A stretch of 64,000 nt of DNA, taken from contig NC_012883.1 of NCBI RefSeq assembly GCF_000022545.1, forward strand, positions 860,276 to 924,275, written 5' to 3'. Shown here one piece after another: positions 54,939 to 64,000 of the stretch. The notes under the pieces were generated by a model. That model was not told the origin of the DNA, did no database searches, and saw nothing but the letters and a program-made list of their open reading frames with translations. The number at the start of each line of letters is the position of its first letter. The stretch's first letter is position 1. This DNA comes from Thermococcus sibiricus MM 739. Its GTDB lineage: Archaea; Methanobacteriota_B; Thermococci; Thermococcales; Thermococcaceae. The position numbers were made by a program, and so were the translations under genes.

Positions 54939-56485
54939 TCATGGGTTTGTGGAGAGGAATTCGTTAGTGTATCTCTTGATAACCGTCGCCAAGAGCAAGA
55001 GACCAATGAGGTTTGGTATTGCCATAAGTCCGTTCATCATATCTGAGAATGTCCACACGTTCTCAAGAGCTGTTGTGGCACCTATGAAGATGAAGACGAC
55101 AAAGAGCAGGTTGTAAACTAAGTGGAGCTTTGGATATAGCTTTGCAAACTTCTCTGGGTCTCCCTCAATCCACTTTGCAAGGTACATGACATTTTGTCTA
55201 CCGTAGAAGGACCATGCGAGCACTGTAGAGTAAGCGAAGAATATAACGCCTATAACCACCATAACTTCACCTATGTGACCAAATGCTCTAGCAAATGCTT
55301 CCTGAGTTAGTAGAGTGCTGGTCTTCCCGGTTTCCCAAGCTCCAGTGGCAACAATTGAAATACCCGTGAGGGAACAAATAATAATGGTGTCGATGAATGG
55401 GCCGAGCATTCCTACATGAGCTTGTCTTGATGGGTGGTCTGTTCTTGCAGCAGCATGTGCAAGTGTAGCAGTTCCAAGACCCGCCTCGTTGGAGAAGAGA
55501 CCTCTTGCCACACCCCATCTTATAACAGTACCAACTGCACCACCGGCGACGGCCTTTCCTGTGAATGCATCTCTAAAGATAAGGGCAATTGCGCTTGGTA
55601 GCTGTCCCGCATATTTTATCCATACACCAATTGCGAAGATAAAGTAGATTATTGCCATAAATGGAACCAGTGCTTCTGTAACCTCACCGATTCTCTTAAT
55701 TCCACCAACGATAACTATGAATGTTATGAATGCAAAAAATGCTCCAGTTACCCAATAGGGGACATTGAAAGCCTGTTCCATTCCCAATGCTAAGGAGTTT
55801 GCCTGCGTCATGTTTCCAATTCCAAATGCTGAAATTGCAGCGAATATTGCAAAGAGAATCGCAAGTGTTTTTCCAATGCTTGGAAGAGAGCGTCCTGAGA
55901 GAAGATATAAGGCTAGTATTAAGAACAAGATTGCAATTATTGCTGCAAGGATCATAAGTCCTCCGCCTAGCTTTGTAGCTTCATAACCTACAAAGAGTGC
56001 AAACAGTATTACAAATATCCCAGCTATCGTTCTCCAAGTTGGCGAAATTTCCTCTTCAGCAAGCCCTCTTTCTAAGAAGTTGAAAGTCCCACCTATCATT
56101 GTGCCATCTGGCAGTTTGCCTCTAAATGCTACACCTAAAAGAGCCTCTGAGTATCTCGTGGCCATCCCTACTAAAGCTGTTACCCACATCCAAAATAGAG
56201 CACCAGGCCCTCCTGCGGCTATAGCAGTTGCCACACCTGCAATGTTTCCTATACCAACCGTTCCGGCAATAGTTGCTGTTAAAGCTTGGAATGGTGTAAC
56301 GTCACCTTCACCTTGCTTTTTCTCCCCTCAAAGAGGGTAAACTTTATTGACCATCCTAGTCTCCGGAACTGAATCCCCCCTAGATACAAGGTCAATAGCA
56401 GGCCAGTACCTACCAGCAAAACCATTATTGGGGGACCCCAAACCATGCCATCCAACCAGTTTATAAAGTCCATAATGGCACTCAT
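54939..56485 (-). pseudogene. Na+/alanine (AGCS) symporter gene with an internal frameshift
   Basis: Two frames together encode one AGCS protein of ~515 residues. ATG 56485 (GGAGGTG upstream) encodes the first helix (FINWLDGMVWGPPIMVLLVG) and LGWSIKFTLFEG, then runs out of frame. Continuing one base back from an A5 run (T5 at 56317-56321 on plus) gives KKQGEGDVTPFQALTA..GTVGIGNIAGVATAI and the remaining helices including NEAGLGTA. A single missing A explains the break; mutation, sequencing error and -1 slippage are alternatives. The promoter has a TATTTAAC box near 56545. Confidence 0.85.
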
Positions 56486-56651
56486 CTTAGCACCTCCAAA
56501 GAGCACTGTACAGTGCATTATAGCATTAGGAATAATGTCAAAGAACTATTTAACCCTTTCCCAACATATTTGTAAAGTTAAGGAATAAAATCAGAGAAGA
56601 GAGTGCTATTAGTGAATATATCTTCAAAAATTTGTAAAACTAAATAAAAGA

Positions 56652-57770
56652 TTACCAGAACTTTCCGTGTTCTTCTCTGGGTATTGGACATAGAACTATC
56701 CTTCTTGCCCACAAACAATCCCCACAACTTGGCACGTTTCCCCAGCAGTCCATTTTTGAGCCCTTTGCATAGTCACATGCATCAACAACCGGACAATCAG
56801 TACAAGAGGGATAAAGGGAGTTCCTAACGCTGAATCTAAACCATGTGTATTCCCTGCTGGTCCATATTTCTTTCAAGGATTTTTCTTTTACATTGCCGAA
56901 GGAATAAGCCTCAACTTTTTTATGCCGTCCAAAGATGTATTCTGGATATGTGTGAAGGAACCGATAGCAGGGAACAACTTCACCGTCCCACCTAACCACT
57001 GCAACATTGTTTTCAACAAAATCGCAATGTCTTTCGCTTCTAAGTTTGAATTCCGCTATTTTAACAGGAAATCCACGGTATATTTGGGGATAAAGCTTAG
57101 AGAGTGCCTTGCTTATATCAACACTTCCGTCGTAGATTATCATCTCGGCATGCTCCGGTGTAATTGGCATTAGGTTTGAGAAAAGTAGGGCGTCTATGTT
57201 AAACTTAGAAAGATACTTCACAAGCTCTGCCATTTGAGTGTAGTTCTCTTTTGTCAAAACTACCTCAACCCCCACGTGTGGGATCTCTGTATTCTCCTTT
57301 CTCTTTACTTCGGCAAACTTTTTGAGCCGTTCAACTGTAACGCTGGGCATTACGTGTCCTAATCTCGTTGGCTGCGTTGGAATGGCATCTAGCGAAATAT
57401 ATATCAAATCAACTCTAAGCTTCACGAGCTCTTCAATTAGTCCCTCGGTAAGAAGGAAGCCGTTTGTTGAAATACCTACCGCATATCCTTTCTTTTTTAC
57501 TTCCTTTACCATATCCATAAAACGAGGATGCACAAGAGGTTCGCCGATACCACCAAAGTACACCATCTTCAAGTTGGGAAACTCTTCTGTACCATCCAAA
57601 ATCTTCAAGAAAAGGTTGTAATCTATATCTCCCTCCTCATCCTCCCAGTACTGCTTAAAACACATCTCACATCTCAAGTTACAGCGATTCGTTATTTCAA
57701 CATAAAGATACTTCATATCCAGGGCTTTAGGTATAAGAATCTTGGCGTTGTCCCAATGGAACTCGTGCAT
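56652..57770 (-). CDS. cmo: Radical SAM/SPASM protein associated with tungsten AOR (Cmo)
   Basis: A 372-residue radical SAM enzyme: EITNRCNLRCEMCFKQ (CxxxCxxC, Cys32/36/39 region), VYFGGIGEPLVHP, STNGFLL. A SPASM-like C-terminal part has many cysteines (CTDCPVVDAC, CWGNVPSCGDCLWARR) to hold auxiliary Fe-S clusters. In P. furiosus the equivalent cmo gene adjoins aor and is thought to modify or install the tungsten cofactor. ATG starts immediately after the moaD stop. Third gene of aor-moaD-cmo. Confidence 0.88.
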   Translation of the reverse strand: MHEFHWDNAKILIPKALDMKYLYVEITNRCNLRCEMCFKQYWEDEEGDIDYNLFLKILDGTEEFPNLKMVYFGGIGEPLVHPRFMDMVKEVKKKGYAVGISTNGFLLTEGLIEELVKLRVDLIYISLDAIPTQPTRLGHVMPSVTVERLKKFAEVKRKENTEIPHVGVEVVLTKENYTQMAELVKYLSKFNIDALLFSNLMPITPEHAEMIIYDGSVDISKALSKLYPQIYRGFPVKIAEFKLRSERHCDFVENNVAVVRWDGEVVPCYRFLHTYPEYIFGRHKKVEAYSFGNVKEKSLKEIWTSREYTWFRFSVRNSLYPSCTDCPVVDACDYAKGSKMDCWGNVPSCGDCLWARRIVLCPIPREEHGKFW

Positions 57771-58019
57771 TCAACCGCCTCCAACTGGGGGAAATATACT
57801 TACCAAGTCTTCATCTTTGAGTTTGGTATTGAGTTTCTCCAGGTGTTCAATGTTCTTTCCATTAACTAGGATAACGACCCCCTTTTCAAGTTCTTTTTCT
57901 ATTTTAGGATATTTGCTGTATAACTTTTCCAATAGTTCCCCAACAGTGTTGGCCTGGAGTTCCAGTTCGTTCTTTCTAACAATGTTCCTCAATGTAGCAA
58001 AAAATCTCACCCTGACCAT
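57771..58019 (-). CDS. MoaD/ThiS-like ubiquitin-fold sulfur carrier
   Basis: An 82-residue beta-grasp protein: VRFFATLRNIV at the start, VVILVNGKNIEH in the middle, and ending DEDLVSIFPPVGGG, the C-terminal Gly-Gly to be adenylated and thiocarboxylated. It supplies sulfur for the pterin dithiolene. Sits between aor and cmo, so likely dedicated to the tungsten cofactor. Stop abuts the cmo ATG. Confidence 0.92.
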   Translation of the reverse strand: MVRVRFFATLRNIVRKNELELQANTVGELLEKLYSKYPKIEKELEKGVVILVNGKNIEHLEKLNTKLKDEDLVSIFPPVGGG

Positions 58020-58054
58020 TTTTACTCACCCAAAAATAAATAGTGAAAGAAAAG

Positions 58055-59872
58055 TTAATAATACTTATCCAAGTCAAGCCCCTTAAGCTTCTCCTCGGTT
58101 GGATATCCTTTCTCGTCCCAGCCTCTGAGCTTGTAGTATTTTGGAAGGATTTCATGGAGCTTTACAACATGTCCTTTGTTTGGTCCCTCCGGCATTGGCT
58201 CTTCCAAGAACCTCTTGGGTAGGGTGTCGTCCTTTTCTGGGATTAGACCGGCTTTGAGGTTGAAGATTCTCTCAAGGTTCCATACTCTTTCTCCTGCCTT
58301 AAGCCACTCGTCGGTTGTAAACTCAAAGCCTGTTGCGGCGTTTAACATTTCCGCGTAGTCATCCGCTCCGAGTGCAAAGCTTGTGAAGAGACACAATCCA
58401 GCGGAGTCTATGACTGCAGTTAAGTCCTGGAATATCTTAACCCACTTGGCTTTCTCTTCACTCACATCGTGCGGATCGAGCTTTACTGGGACACCAAGGA
58501 TTTCTGGGCTGATCATGTAACCCCTAACGTGACATCCACCTCTGTTTGAGGTAGCGTAGGTAACACCATGGCCCTCTGCACCTCTGGGATCATATGCCGG
58601 AAGCTCTTGCTTTTTAACGCTCATTGAATACTCCGGGTGTCCATAGCTTTCAGCTAAACGGTAGCTTCCTTCAGCGAGTTTGTCACCAAAGCCCTCTCTC
58701 TTCGCAATCTTCTCAATGTAATAGTGGAGTACTTCACTGTTGCCAAATCTCAACGGTGGTGCATCCCCAAGTTCCTCCTGCTTTATGATGCCCTTCTCAT
58801 AAAGCTCCATAGCCGCTGCAAGTGTTCCACCTGTTGATATGGTATCAAGCCCGAACTCGTCACAGAGGTGGTTTGCAATTGTTATGCTCGCCAGATCGTT
58901 TATACCGCAAGTTGCACCGAGCGCCCATATGCTTTCATATTCGGGCCCCTCGGTAACTCCTACAGCTGGGTGATATGAGACTCTTCCACACCCAATTGGA
59001 CATGCAAAACACGAATGGTTTCTCACCAAGTACTTTGCGACCAAAGCCTCACCGCTCTGCTCGTAGGCGTACTTGAATACTCCGGTCTGGAAGTTGTACG
59101 TTGGATAAAGACCGTTTTCGTTGATTATGTTTACCAGAACTGCGGTTCCATACTGTGGAAGTCCTCCCCCGGTAATTGGGTTCTCCTTTATCTTCTTTAT
59201 CTTCTCTTTAACTACGCTCATAAACTTTTCTTTGTCAGCAAGTTCTACCTGATTTGTTCCCCTGACCACAACAGCCTTTAAGTTCTTGCTTCCCATTACT
59301 GCTCCTACTCCACTTCTTCCAGCTGCCCTGTGTTTGTCGTTTATTATATTGGCAAGTCTAACCAACTTCTCTCCCGCGGGGCCTATACAGGCAACTCTCG
59401 CCTTTTTGTCACCAAATTCTTCAAGAAGTTTATCTGTGGTTTCCCCAACTCTCTTACCCCATAGATGAGAGGCGTCTTTAATTTCCACGTCATCGTCTTT
59501 TATGCTTATGTACACTGGATGATCTGCTTTCCCCTCGATAATGAGCATATCATAGCCCGCAAACTTGAGTTCCGGTCCAAAGAAGCCGCCTGAGTTGCTT
59601 GAAGCTATGAATCCCGTTAATGGGGACTTTGTAATTACCATATACCTACCGCCTGTTGGAGCTGTTGTTCCGGTCAAAGGTCCGGTGGCAAAGATTAACT
59701 TGTTCTCTGGGCTGAAGGGGTCAACTTTTGGATCTATTTCTTCTAGAAGGAATTTCGATGCAAAACCCCTGCCACCGATAAAGTTCTTTGCGTCTTCCTC
59801 CTTCAGTTCTTCTACTTTTATTTCTCCCGTTGTTAGGTTTACTCTCAATATTTTTCCCATATACCCAAACAT
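58055..59872 (-). CDS. aor: Tungsten-containing aldehyde:ferredoxin oxidoreductase
   Basis: At 605 residues it equals P. furiosus AOR in length and shares long blocks: GRGFASKFLLEEIDP, TGPLTGTTAPTGGRY, SPLTGFIASSNSGG, AAGRSGVGAVMGSKNLKAV, CFACPIGCGR (two of the 4Fe-4S ligands in CxxC, third further on), GLCLFTSF (last cluster cysteine) and DPRGAEGHGVTYATSNRGGCH near the tungstopterin. It oxidises aldehydes from amino-acid fermentation to acids, reducing ferredoxin. First gene of its operon. AT-rich promoter region upstream (59873-59950). Confidence 0.96.
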   Translation of the reverse strand: MFGYMGKILRVNLTTGEIKVEELKEEDAKNFIGGRGFASKFLLEEIDPKVDPFSPENKLIFATGPLTGTTAPTGGRYMVITKSPLTGFIASSNSGGFFGPELKFAGYDMLIIEGKADHPVYISIKDDDVEIKDASHLWGKRVGETTDKLLEEFGDKKARVACIGPAGEKLVRLANIINDKHRAAGRSGVGAVMGSKNLKAVVVRGTNQVELADKEKFMSVVKEKIKKIKENPITGGGLPQYGTAVLVNIINENGLYPTYNFQTGVFKYAYEQSGEALVAKYLVRNHSCFACPIGCGRVSYHPAVGVTEGPEYESIWALGATCGINDLASITIANHLCDEFGLDTISTGGTLAAAMELYEKGIIKQEELGDAPPLRFGNSEVLHYYIEKIAKREGFGDKLAEGSYRLAESYGHPEYSMSVKKQELPAYDPRGAEGHGVTYATSNRGGCHVRGYMISPEILGVPVKLDPHDVSEEKAKWVKIFQDLTAVIDSAGLCLFTSFALGADDYAEMLNAATGFEFTTDEWLKAGERVWNLERIFNLKAGLIPEKDDTLPKRFLEEPMPEGPNKGHVVKLHEILPKYYKLRGWDEKGYPTEEKLKGLDLDKYY

Positions 59873-60039
59873 AGACTAACACCTCAAGACAAATATCAAT
59901 ATATAATTGTTTATAAAATTTGACGAAAATAAAACAATTTTCAAAAGAGGAGAATGTTAAACAATAATGTTCACAAAAGGGCGTTATGTTGAATAAATTT
60001 TCATCAATAAACCTTTTCCAATAAATGTATGTTCACCAG

Positions 60040-61317
60040 TTATGAGTTTCTACTTTTTCGCACCAAATGTAATGTAATAAAAACTCTAACATTGGTTACT
60101 ACTGCCAGTGTCAGGAAAATCCACTCTATTTTTCCTATCAGACAAAGAATCATTGTTATGAATGTCCTTTCATCCCTCTTTCCGAAAAGGTATTTCATTC
60201 GGGGAATTGTTTTATATATGTTAACAAAATATTCACCTTTGTAACGCTCTGTTGAGTAGCTTACCATAGTGGATCCGAAGAGAGCCAAGGATACTATCGC
60301 CCACCCCCATATATCTGGATTTAAATGGAGGGCGAGTGCCAACAGTACGAAAAAGTCAACATATCGATCCAAAATAGAATCAAAATATCCTCCAAACTTG
60401 CTTGTTTTCATTGCAGCTCTCGCTATCTCTCCATCAACTCCATCGAGGATTGAATTCAGCTGATACAACACTCCACCGAGAGGGGGACTAAAGAAAGCAG
60501 CAACAGCCGCAACTATACCCACAACAAAGGAGAGCATCGTCATGTGAATCGGCTCAACGTAATCAACGAGAAGTTCACTAATCTTTGTAGATATCCTTCT
60601 GTTTAAATATCTAGATACAATCCCATCCCCACTACCTTTTACGGCATTTTTTATCAAGAACTTCTTGGCTTTTTTGATGTCCTCCGGCGTGTCAATGTCC
60701 ATCCAGAAGAGACCGCTTACTTCACTTACTTCCAATTGTGCCTCTTTAACGATTTCAGATAATTCTAAGCTCTCTTTTTCTTGAAGTAGTTTTTCGATGA
60801 TATCAAATATTTCCGCTTCAAGGACAAAGAATCCAGTATCCAAAGCATCATATTCCTCTAAGGTCTTTCCAATGTCCGTTACCCTTCTGTTTTCTATTTT
60901 TACCTTTGTGGCTTCTTCTCTATTTGTGAAACTCCCCTCTTTATCAACCACAAGTCCCTTACCTTTCAAGGCTTCCTTCATAAATACCTCTTCATAAATA
61001 TGGTCGCTCATTACTAAAACGAACTTCTCTGAAACGTGCAAACGAGCAAGATACAAGCTATATCCATTTCCCTTTTCAGGGAAATTGTTAATCACAAGCT
61101 GATATCTGAAGTTGTTTTTCCTTAAGAATTCCTCAAACTTCTCTTTGTACAGCGGGTTAGTAACAATCACAAATTCCTCAATTCCTTGCTTTTCAAGAGT
61201 TTTCATAGTCCTGTAAAGTATTTCCCGTCCCGCAACCTTCATTAAGCCCTTGGGAAGTTTACTGCTAAGTTTTCCCATTCGAGTTCCAAGTCCGGCTGCC
61301 AAAATTACTGCTTTCAT
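60040..61317 (-). CDS. Bifunctional CTP:inositol-1-phosphate cytidylyltransferase / di-myo-inositol-phosphate-phosphate synthase
   Basis: A 425-residue fusion. Residues ~1-225 form a sugar nucleotidyltransferase (AVILAAGLGTRMGKLSSKLPKGLMKVAG; DTGFFVLEAEIF; WMDIDTPEDIKKA). Residues ~235-425 are a CDP-alcohol phosphatidyltransferase membrane domain with LDGVDGEIARA...GGYFDSILDRYVD (D-G-AR-G-D-D). It makes phosphorylated di-myo-inositol phosphate, the heat-stress solute of hyperthermophiles. The C-terminal helices anchor it in the membrane. Confidence 0.93.
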   Translation of the reverse strand: MKAVILAAGLGTRMGKLSSKLPKGLMKVAGREILYRTMKTLEKQGIEEFVIVTNPLYKEKFEEFLRKNNFRYQLVINNFPEKGNGYSLYLARLHVSEKFVLVMSDHIYEEVFMKEALKGKGLVVDKEGSFTNREEATKVKIENRRVTDIGKTLEEYDALDTGFFVLEAEIFDIIEKLLQEKESLELSEIVKEAQLEVSEVSGLFWMDIDTPEDIKKAKKFLIKNAVKGSGDGIVSRYLNRRISTKISELLVDYVEPIHMTMLSFVVGIVAAVAAFFSPPLGGVLYQLNSILDGVDGEIARAAMKTSKFGGYFDSILDRYVDFFVLLALALHLNPDIWGWAIVSLALFGSTMVSYSTERYKGEYFVNIYKTIPRMKYLFGKRDERTFITMILCLIGKIEWIFLTLAVVTNVRVFITLHLVRKSRNS

Positions 61318-61431
61318 TCTGCATCCTTAATATCATCTTCCTATTTTCTAAAAAGCTTTAGTATTTTCAAGCAAGTTTTTTACGTTAAGATGTATATCAA
61401 AAGAATTAAAAACATCATGGACTTAAGTACA

Positions 61432-61490
61432 GAGGGCTGACCTCCTCCCCGTCCTAAAGGGCGAGGCTTCCAACCCGCAAGGAAGGTGAA
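61432..61490 (-). mobile_element. Orphan IS200/IS605-like (TnpB-type) right end / omegaRNA-like sequence
   Basis: On the minus strand it reads GAAGCCTCGCCCTTTAGGAC then GGGGAGGAGGTCAG, closely like the sequence that follows tnpB genes in many archaeal IS200/IS605 elements and that forms the 3' hairpin of omegaRNA. The hairpin CCTCGCCC/ GTCCGGGG-type stem has a TTTA loop and one mismatch. No tnpA or tnpB is present, so this is a solo end or remnant. It lies inside the 5' leader of the carboxypeptidase gene. Confidence 0.55.
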
Positions 61491-61495
61491 GGAAG

Positions 61496-63001
61496 ATGAG
61501 TGATGAAATATTTCAAAAGGAGACCATAAAACAAATTTTGGGACATTATAAAAAGATATGGGCAATAGGGCATGCCCAAAGTGTTTTGGGATGGGACATG
61601 GAAGTTAATATGCCCAAAATGGGAATAACAGAAAGAAGTGTAGCCAGAGGGGAGCTTTCTGTTTTAAGTCAGAGTTTAACGCTGGATCCAAAGTTCCTTG
61701 AGCTGGTTGAAAAAGCCGCAGCTTTGGAAGATTTAAACGAATACGAAAAAGGTGTCGTAAGAGTTCTTCAGAGAGACATAAAAATCGCAAAAGCTTTCCC
61801 ACCAGAGTTCGTTAGGGAACTCAGTGAAGTAAGAAGCAAGGCTACAATGGCTTGGGCCGAAGCTAAAGAAAAAGATAACTTTAGAAAGTTTGAACCTTGG
61901 CTTGACAGGATAATCGAACTCTCAAAGAAAGCTGCGGAATACTTAGAGTATGAAGAATATCCATATGATGCTCTCTTAGACCTCTACGAAGAGGGACTTA
62001 GAACAAGATATCTTGAGCCTATTTTTTCAAAACTTGAGAAAGACCTGAAACCAATATTGGATAAAATTCTCGAAGAAGGCAAAGTTCCAAAAGAACATCC
62101 ATTAGAAACAGAAAAATATGACACTGAATCAATGAAAGAGGTCAACTTGAAAATCCTTGAGCTCTTAGGATATCCATTAGGCGTAAAAGGAAGACTCGAT
62201 ATCTCACCCCACCCCTTCACAACCGAATTTGGAATCCACGATGTTAGAATAACAACAAGATACGAGGGCTTTGATTTCAGAAGGACTCTCCTCGCAGTAG
62301 TTCACGAATTTGGACACGCCCTTTATGAGTTACAGATAGACGAAAAGCTCATGTTCTCGCCAATAGCAGGTGGAGTTTCTCTTGGGGTCCATGAAAGTCA
62401 AAGCAGATTCTGGGAAAATATAATCGGGAGAAGCAGAGAATTTGTAGAGCTTATTTATCCAGTTTTAAAAGAAAAACTGCCTTTCATGAATAAATACTCT
62501 GCAGAGGATCTCTACACATATTTCAATATGGTAAGACCAGATTATATTAGAGTAGAAGCTGATGAAGTCACATACAACATGCACATTCTCCTTAGATACA
62601 AACTCGAAAAAATGATGGTGAATGAATCTGTAAAGGCCAAAGACTTGCCAGAACTCTGGAACGAGGAAATGGAAAGACTCCTTGGGATAAGACCTAAGAA
62701 CTACAAAGAAGGAATCCTTCAGGATATACACTGGGCCCATGCCACAGTAGGTTATTTCCCCACATACAGTCTTGGAACATTGTTAGCAACCCAAATCAAA
62801 AGTTATATATCAAAGGATATGCCTGACTTCTATGAAAAAATAGCAAGAGGAGAATTCGGCCCAATAAGAGAATGGCTCAGGGAGAAGGTACACAAGTATG
62901 GAAGCACTTACCCACCAACTGAGCTCTTAGAGAGGAGCTTTGGAGAGAGTGTAAACCCAGAGTACTTCATCAAATACCTAAAAGAGAAATACTTGGATTG
63001 A
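61496..63001 (+). CDS. Thermostable carboxypeptidase (family M32)
   Basis: A 501-residue metallocarboxypeptidase: VVHEFGHALYELQ (HExxH, ~268), the third-ligand region GVHESQSRFWENIIGRS, and MVRPDYIRVEADEVTYNMHILLRY plus GILQDIHWAHATVGYFPTYSLGT, all family M32 hallmarks. Removes C-terminal residues from peptides, feeding peptide fermentation. ATG follows GGTGAAGGAAG; its leader includes the IS605-like end, so that element may have altered its expression. Confidence 0.95.
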   Translation: MSDEIFQKETIKQILGHYKKIWAIGHAQSVLGWDMEVNMPKMGITERSVARGELSVLSQSLTLDPKFLELVEKAAALEDLNEYEKGVVRVLQRDIKIAKAFPPEFVRELSEVRSKATMAWAEAKEKDNFRKFEPWLDRIIELSKKAAEYLEYEEYPYDALLDLYEEGLRTRYLEPIFSKLEKDLKPILDKILEEGKVPKEHPLETEKYDTESMKEVNLKILELLGYPLGVKGRLDISPHPFTTEFGIHDVRITTRYEGFDFRRTLLAVVHEFGHALYELQIDEKLMFSPIAGGVSLGVHESQSRFWENIIGRSREFVELIYPVLKEKLPFMNKYSAEDLYTYFNMVRPDYIRVEADEVTYNMHILLRYKLEKMMVNESVKAKDLPELWNEEMERLLGIRPKNYKEGILQDIHWAHATVGYFPTYSLGTLLATQIKSYISKDMPDFYEKIARGEFGPIREWLREKVHKYGSTYPPTELLERSFGESVNPEYFIKYLKEKYLD

Positions 63002-63015
63002 GCCCTCTTTTCTTT

Positions 63016-63348
63016 TTATTCTTCGAGAATCGGCTCAATTTCAATAGCAACTACACCATATTTTTTCTCTTCTTCTTCAGTGTAAAATTGACGATAGATT
63101 TTCACTCCTTCTTCAATATTGTGAACTCCTGGCAAAACTCGTTCAATTCCTTCTCTTTCAAGCATCTCCTTAAAGGAAGGATATTTCTTGATAGATTTAA
63201 CCTTCACCTTCAACTTCCCCTCAAAAATTATCACATCTCCAGGATTTATCTGTCTCCGCTTTTCATCGTAAAGCCTTCCCTCGACCTTCTTTTTTCCATT
63301 TCTGATTAGGTCTAAATACTCTTCTTTAAGGCCCATTTCCCATTCCAT
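63016..63348 (-). CDS. ASCH domain protein
   Basis: A 110-residue ASCH (PUA-like) protein: MGLKEEYLDLIRNGKKKVEGRLYDEKRRQINPGDVIIFEGKLKVKVKSI shows the GxKxxExR core of the fold, and YGVVAIEIEP ends it. ASCH proteins are presumed RNA-binding, and some hydrolyse modified nucleosides (N4-acetylcytidine amidohydrolase). ATG follows GGTGAGAGC. Same strand, 8 bp after the next gene's stop, so possibly its operon partner. Confidence 0.82.
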   Translation of the reverse strand: MEWEMGLKEEYLDLIRNGKKKVEGRLYDEKRRQINPGDVIIFEGKLKVKVKSIKKYPSFKEMLEREGIERVLPGVHNIEEGVKIYRQFYTEEEEKKYGVVAIEIEPILEE

Positions 63349-63356
63349 GCTCTCAC

Positions 63357-64000
63357 CTATACAAGATATCTCAAAAGCATTGGGAAAACCCTTAAACCTC
63401 TAGCAAGGAGCTTGGGATTTTTCACAATAGCACTTATGGTCTTTTTATGATCATCAAAGTCGGCATATGTTTCAATAACGTTTTTGGCTTCATCGCTGGA
63501 AAATATCTCAAAGAATTTTTCAATCTGATCCTGATTGAGAGCTTTGAAAAGTCGTCTAATCCTAAGGCCAAAGGAAATTTGTTTCTTTATATCCTTGCAG
63601 AGATCTTCATACATTTTTAGATTTCCTCTTCTAATTGAGTATCTAAGAGCATGAGAGCAAAGCATTCCGTAAACAATTCCTCCTGCAGTTAATGGCTTTA
63701 TTTGAAGTGCTGCATCTCCCACCAGTGCAATATTTCCCTTTACCCAAGGTTTTCTAAAACCTAAACCTACATTGCCTGCTTTTATCTCCACAATATTGGT
63801 TTCTTTAAGAAGTTTAAGTTTCAAAAACCGAAAGAGACGGTCATATGTACCAAAGGTTCCCAATCTGGCATTGAAGTTATTTATAGGGGCTAACCACATG
63901 AAGAATTCGTTATTAATCTCTTTGTTCACCCATATTTCCACAAAATCCGTTCTATTGAAATCTCCAACAACTTCGACTTCGTATCCACTTAAAAACTCAG
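63357..64000 (-). CDS. Geranylgeranyl reductase-family flavoprotein, 5' part outside the window
   Basis: About 214 codons are present, and the frame is open to the right edge (residues such as GYEVEVVGDFNRTDFVEIW precede the first internal GTG). GNIALVGDAALQIKPLTAGGIVYGM is the FAD-binding GD motif of the geranylgeranyl reductase/halogenase group. The rest resembles the C-terminal half of the 42297-43490 protein only distantly. The N-terminal dinucleotide fold lies beyond the edge. Probably lipid saturation or another flavin oxidoreduction. Confidence 0.8.
   Translation of the reverse strand, partial: EFLSGYEVEVVGDFNRTDFVEIWVNKEINNEFFMWLAPINNFNARLGTFGTYDRLFRFLKLKLLKETNIVEIKAGNVGLGFRKPWVKGNIALVGDAALQIKPLTAGGIVYGMLCSHALRYSIRRGNLKMYEDLCKDIKKQISFGLRIRRLFKALNQDQIEKFFEIFSSDEAKNVIETYADFDDHKKTISAIVKNPKLLARGLRVFPMLLRYLV

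Noticed and set aside
59873-60000. GTTAAAC...GTT in the aor promoter as a SurR site
   Set aside because: Spacing is n1/n6 instead of n3/n5, so it does not fit the SurR consensus.

Overview
The window is a stretch of a Thermococcales chromosome (most like Thermococcus, with Pyrococcus the close alternative). Signs are the AT-rich archaeal sequence with GGTGA/GGAGG ribosome binding sites and TTTAAA-type TATA boxes; a SurR-type redox regulator divergent from a glutaredoxin-like protein disulfide oxidoreductase; a tungsten aldehyde:ferredoxin oxidoreductase with its MoaD-like and radical-SAM partners; archaeal GAPDH, archaeal SAM synthetase, deoxyhypusine synthase and CTP-dependent riboflavin kinase; the di-myo-inositol phosphate enzyme; and guide RNAs standing out as GC-rich or C/D-boxed patches.

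Layout. 1-10.9 kb: a membrane-anchored endonuclease/exonuclease/phosphatase protein (C-terminus cut by the edge), gluconeogenic GAPDH, PhzF, glyS, a fused CoA transferase, tRNA-Ala(CGC), a phosphoesterase and deoxyhypusine synthase. 10.9-22.5 kb: core genes (moeA, moaB, valS, a methyltransferase) interleaved with three STAND-like archaeal ATPases, each with its own palindromic DNA sites, plus a rhomboid protease. 22.5-33.8 kb: Trm10, HtpX/Fap7, a 42-residue small protein, SAM synthetase, then translin / endonuclease V / riboflavin kinase / membrane protein, and a fused RCK-DHH phosphoesterase. 33.8-35.2 kb: a C/D-box sRNA and a double-motif H/ACA sRNA. 35.2-48.1 kb: an Lrp-aminotransferase-symporter group, topoisomerase I interrupted by a 511-residue LAGLIDADG intein next to the catalytic tyrosine, geranylgeranyl reductase plus ferredoxin, surR/pdo, MTA/SAH deaminase and asnS.

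48.1-51.8 kb is the accessory region: tRNA-Arg(TCT), a probable N-terminal remnant of an SSV-type integrase reading into the tRNA, a broken DUF6544 gene, a Nudix hydrolase, several small ORFs, a nucleotidyltransferase-fold protein coupled to a 53-residue ORF, a TIM-barrel protein, and two imperfect copies of a ~117-bp repeat. 51.8-64 kb returns to core metabolism: hypA-hypB(Mrp type)-hycI behind an extended SurR site, a class III aminotransferase, a frameshifted Na+/alanine symporter, aor-moaD-cmo, DIPP synthase, an orphan IS200/IS605-like end in front of carboxypeptidase M32, an ASCH protein, and the 3' part of a second geranylgeranyl-reductase-family gene.

Functional links: SurR and its target sites (its own gene, pdo, the hyp operon) lie in the same window and tie sulfur/redox state to hydrogenase maturation. 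moeA/moaB could support the pterin cofactor that aor needs. SAM synthetase and MTA/SAH deaminase form part of SAM turnover. No CRISPR array, rRNA or intact transposase was seen. All identifications come from reading motifs and family resemblance; no database search was run.
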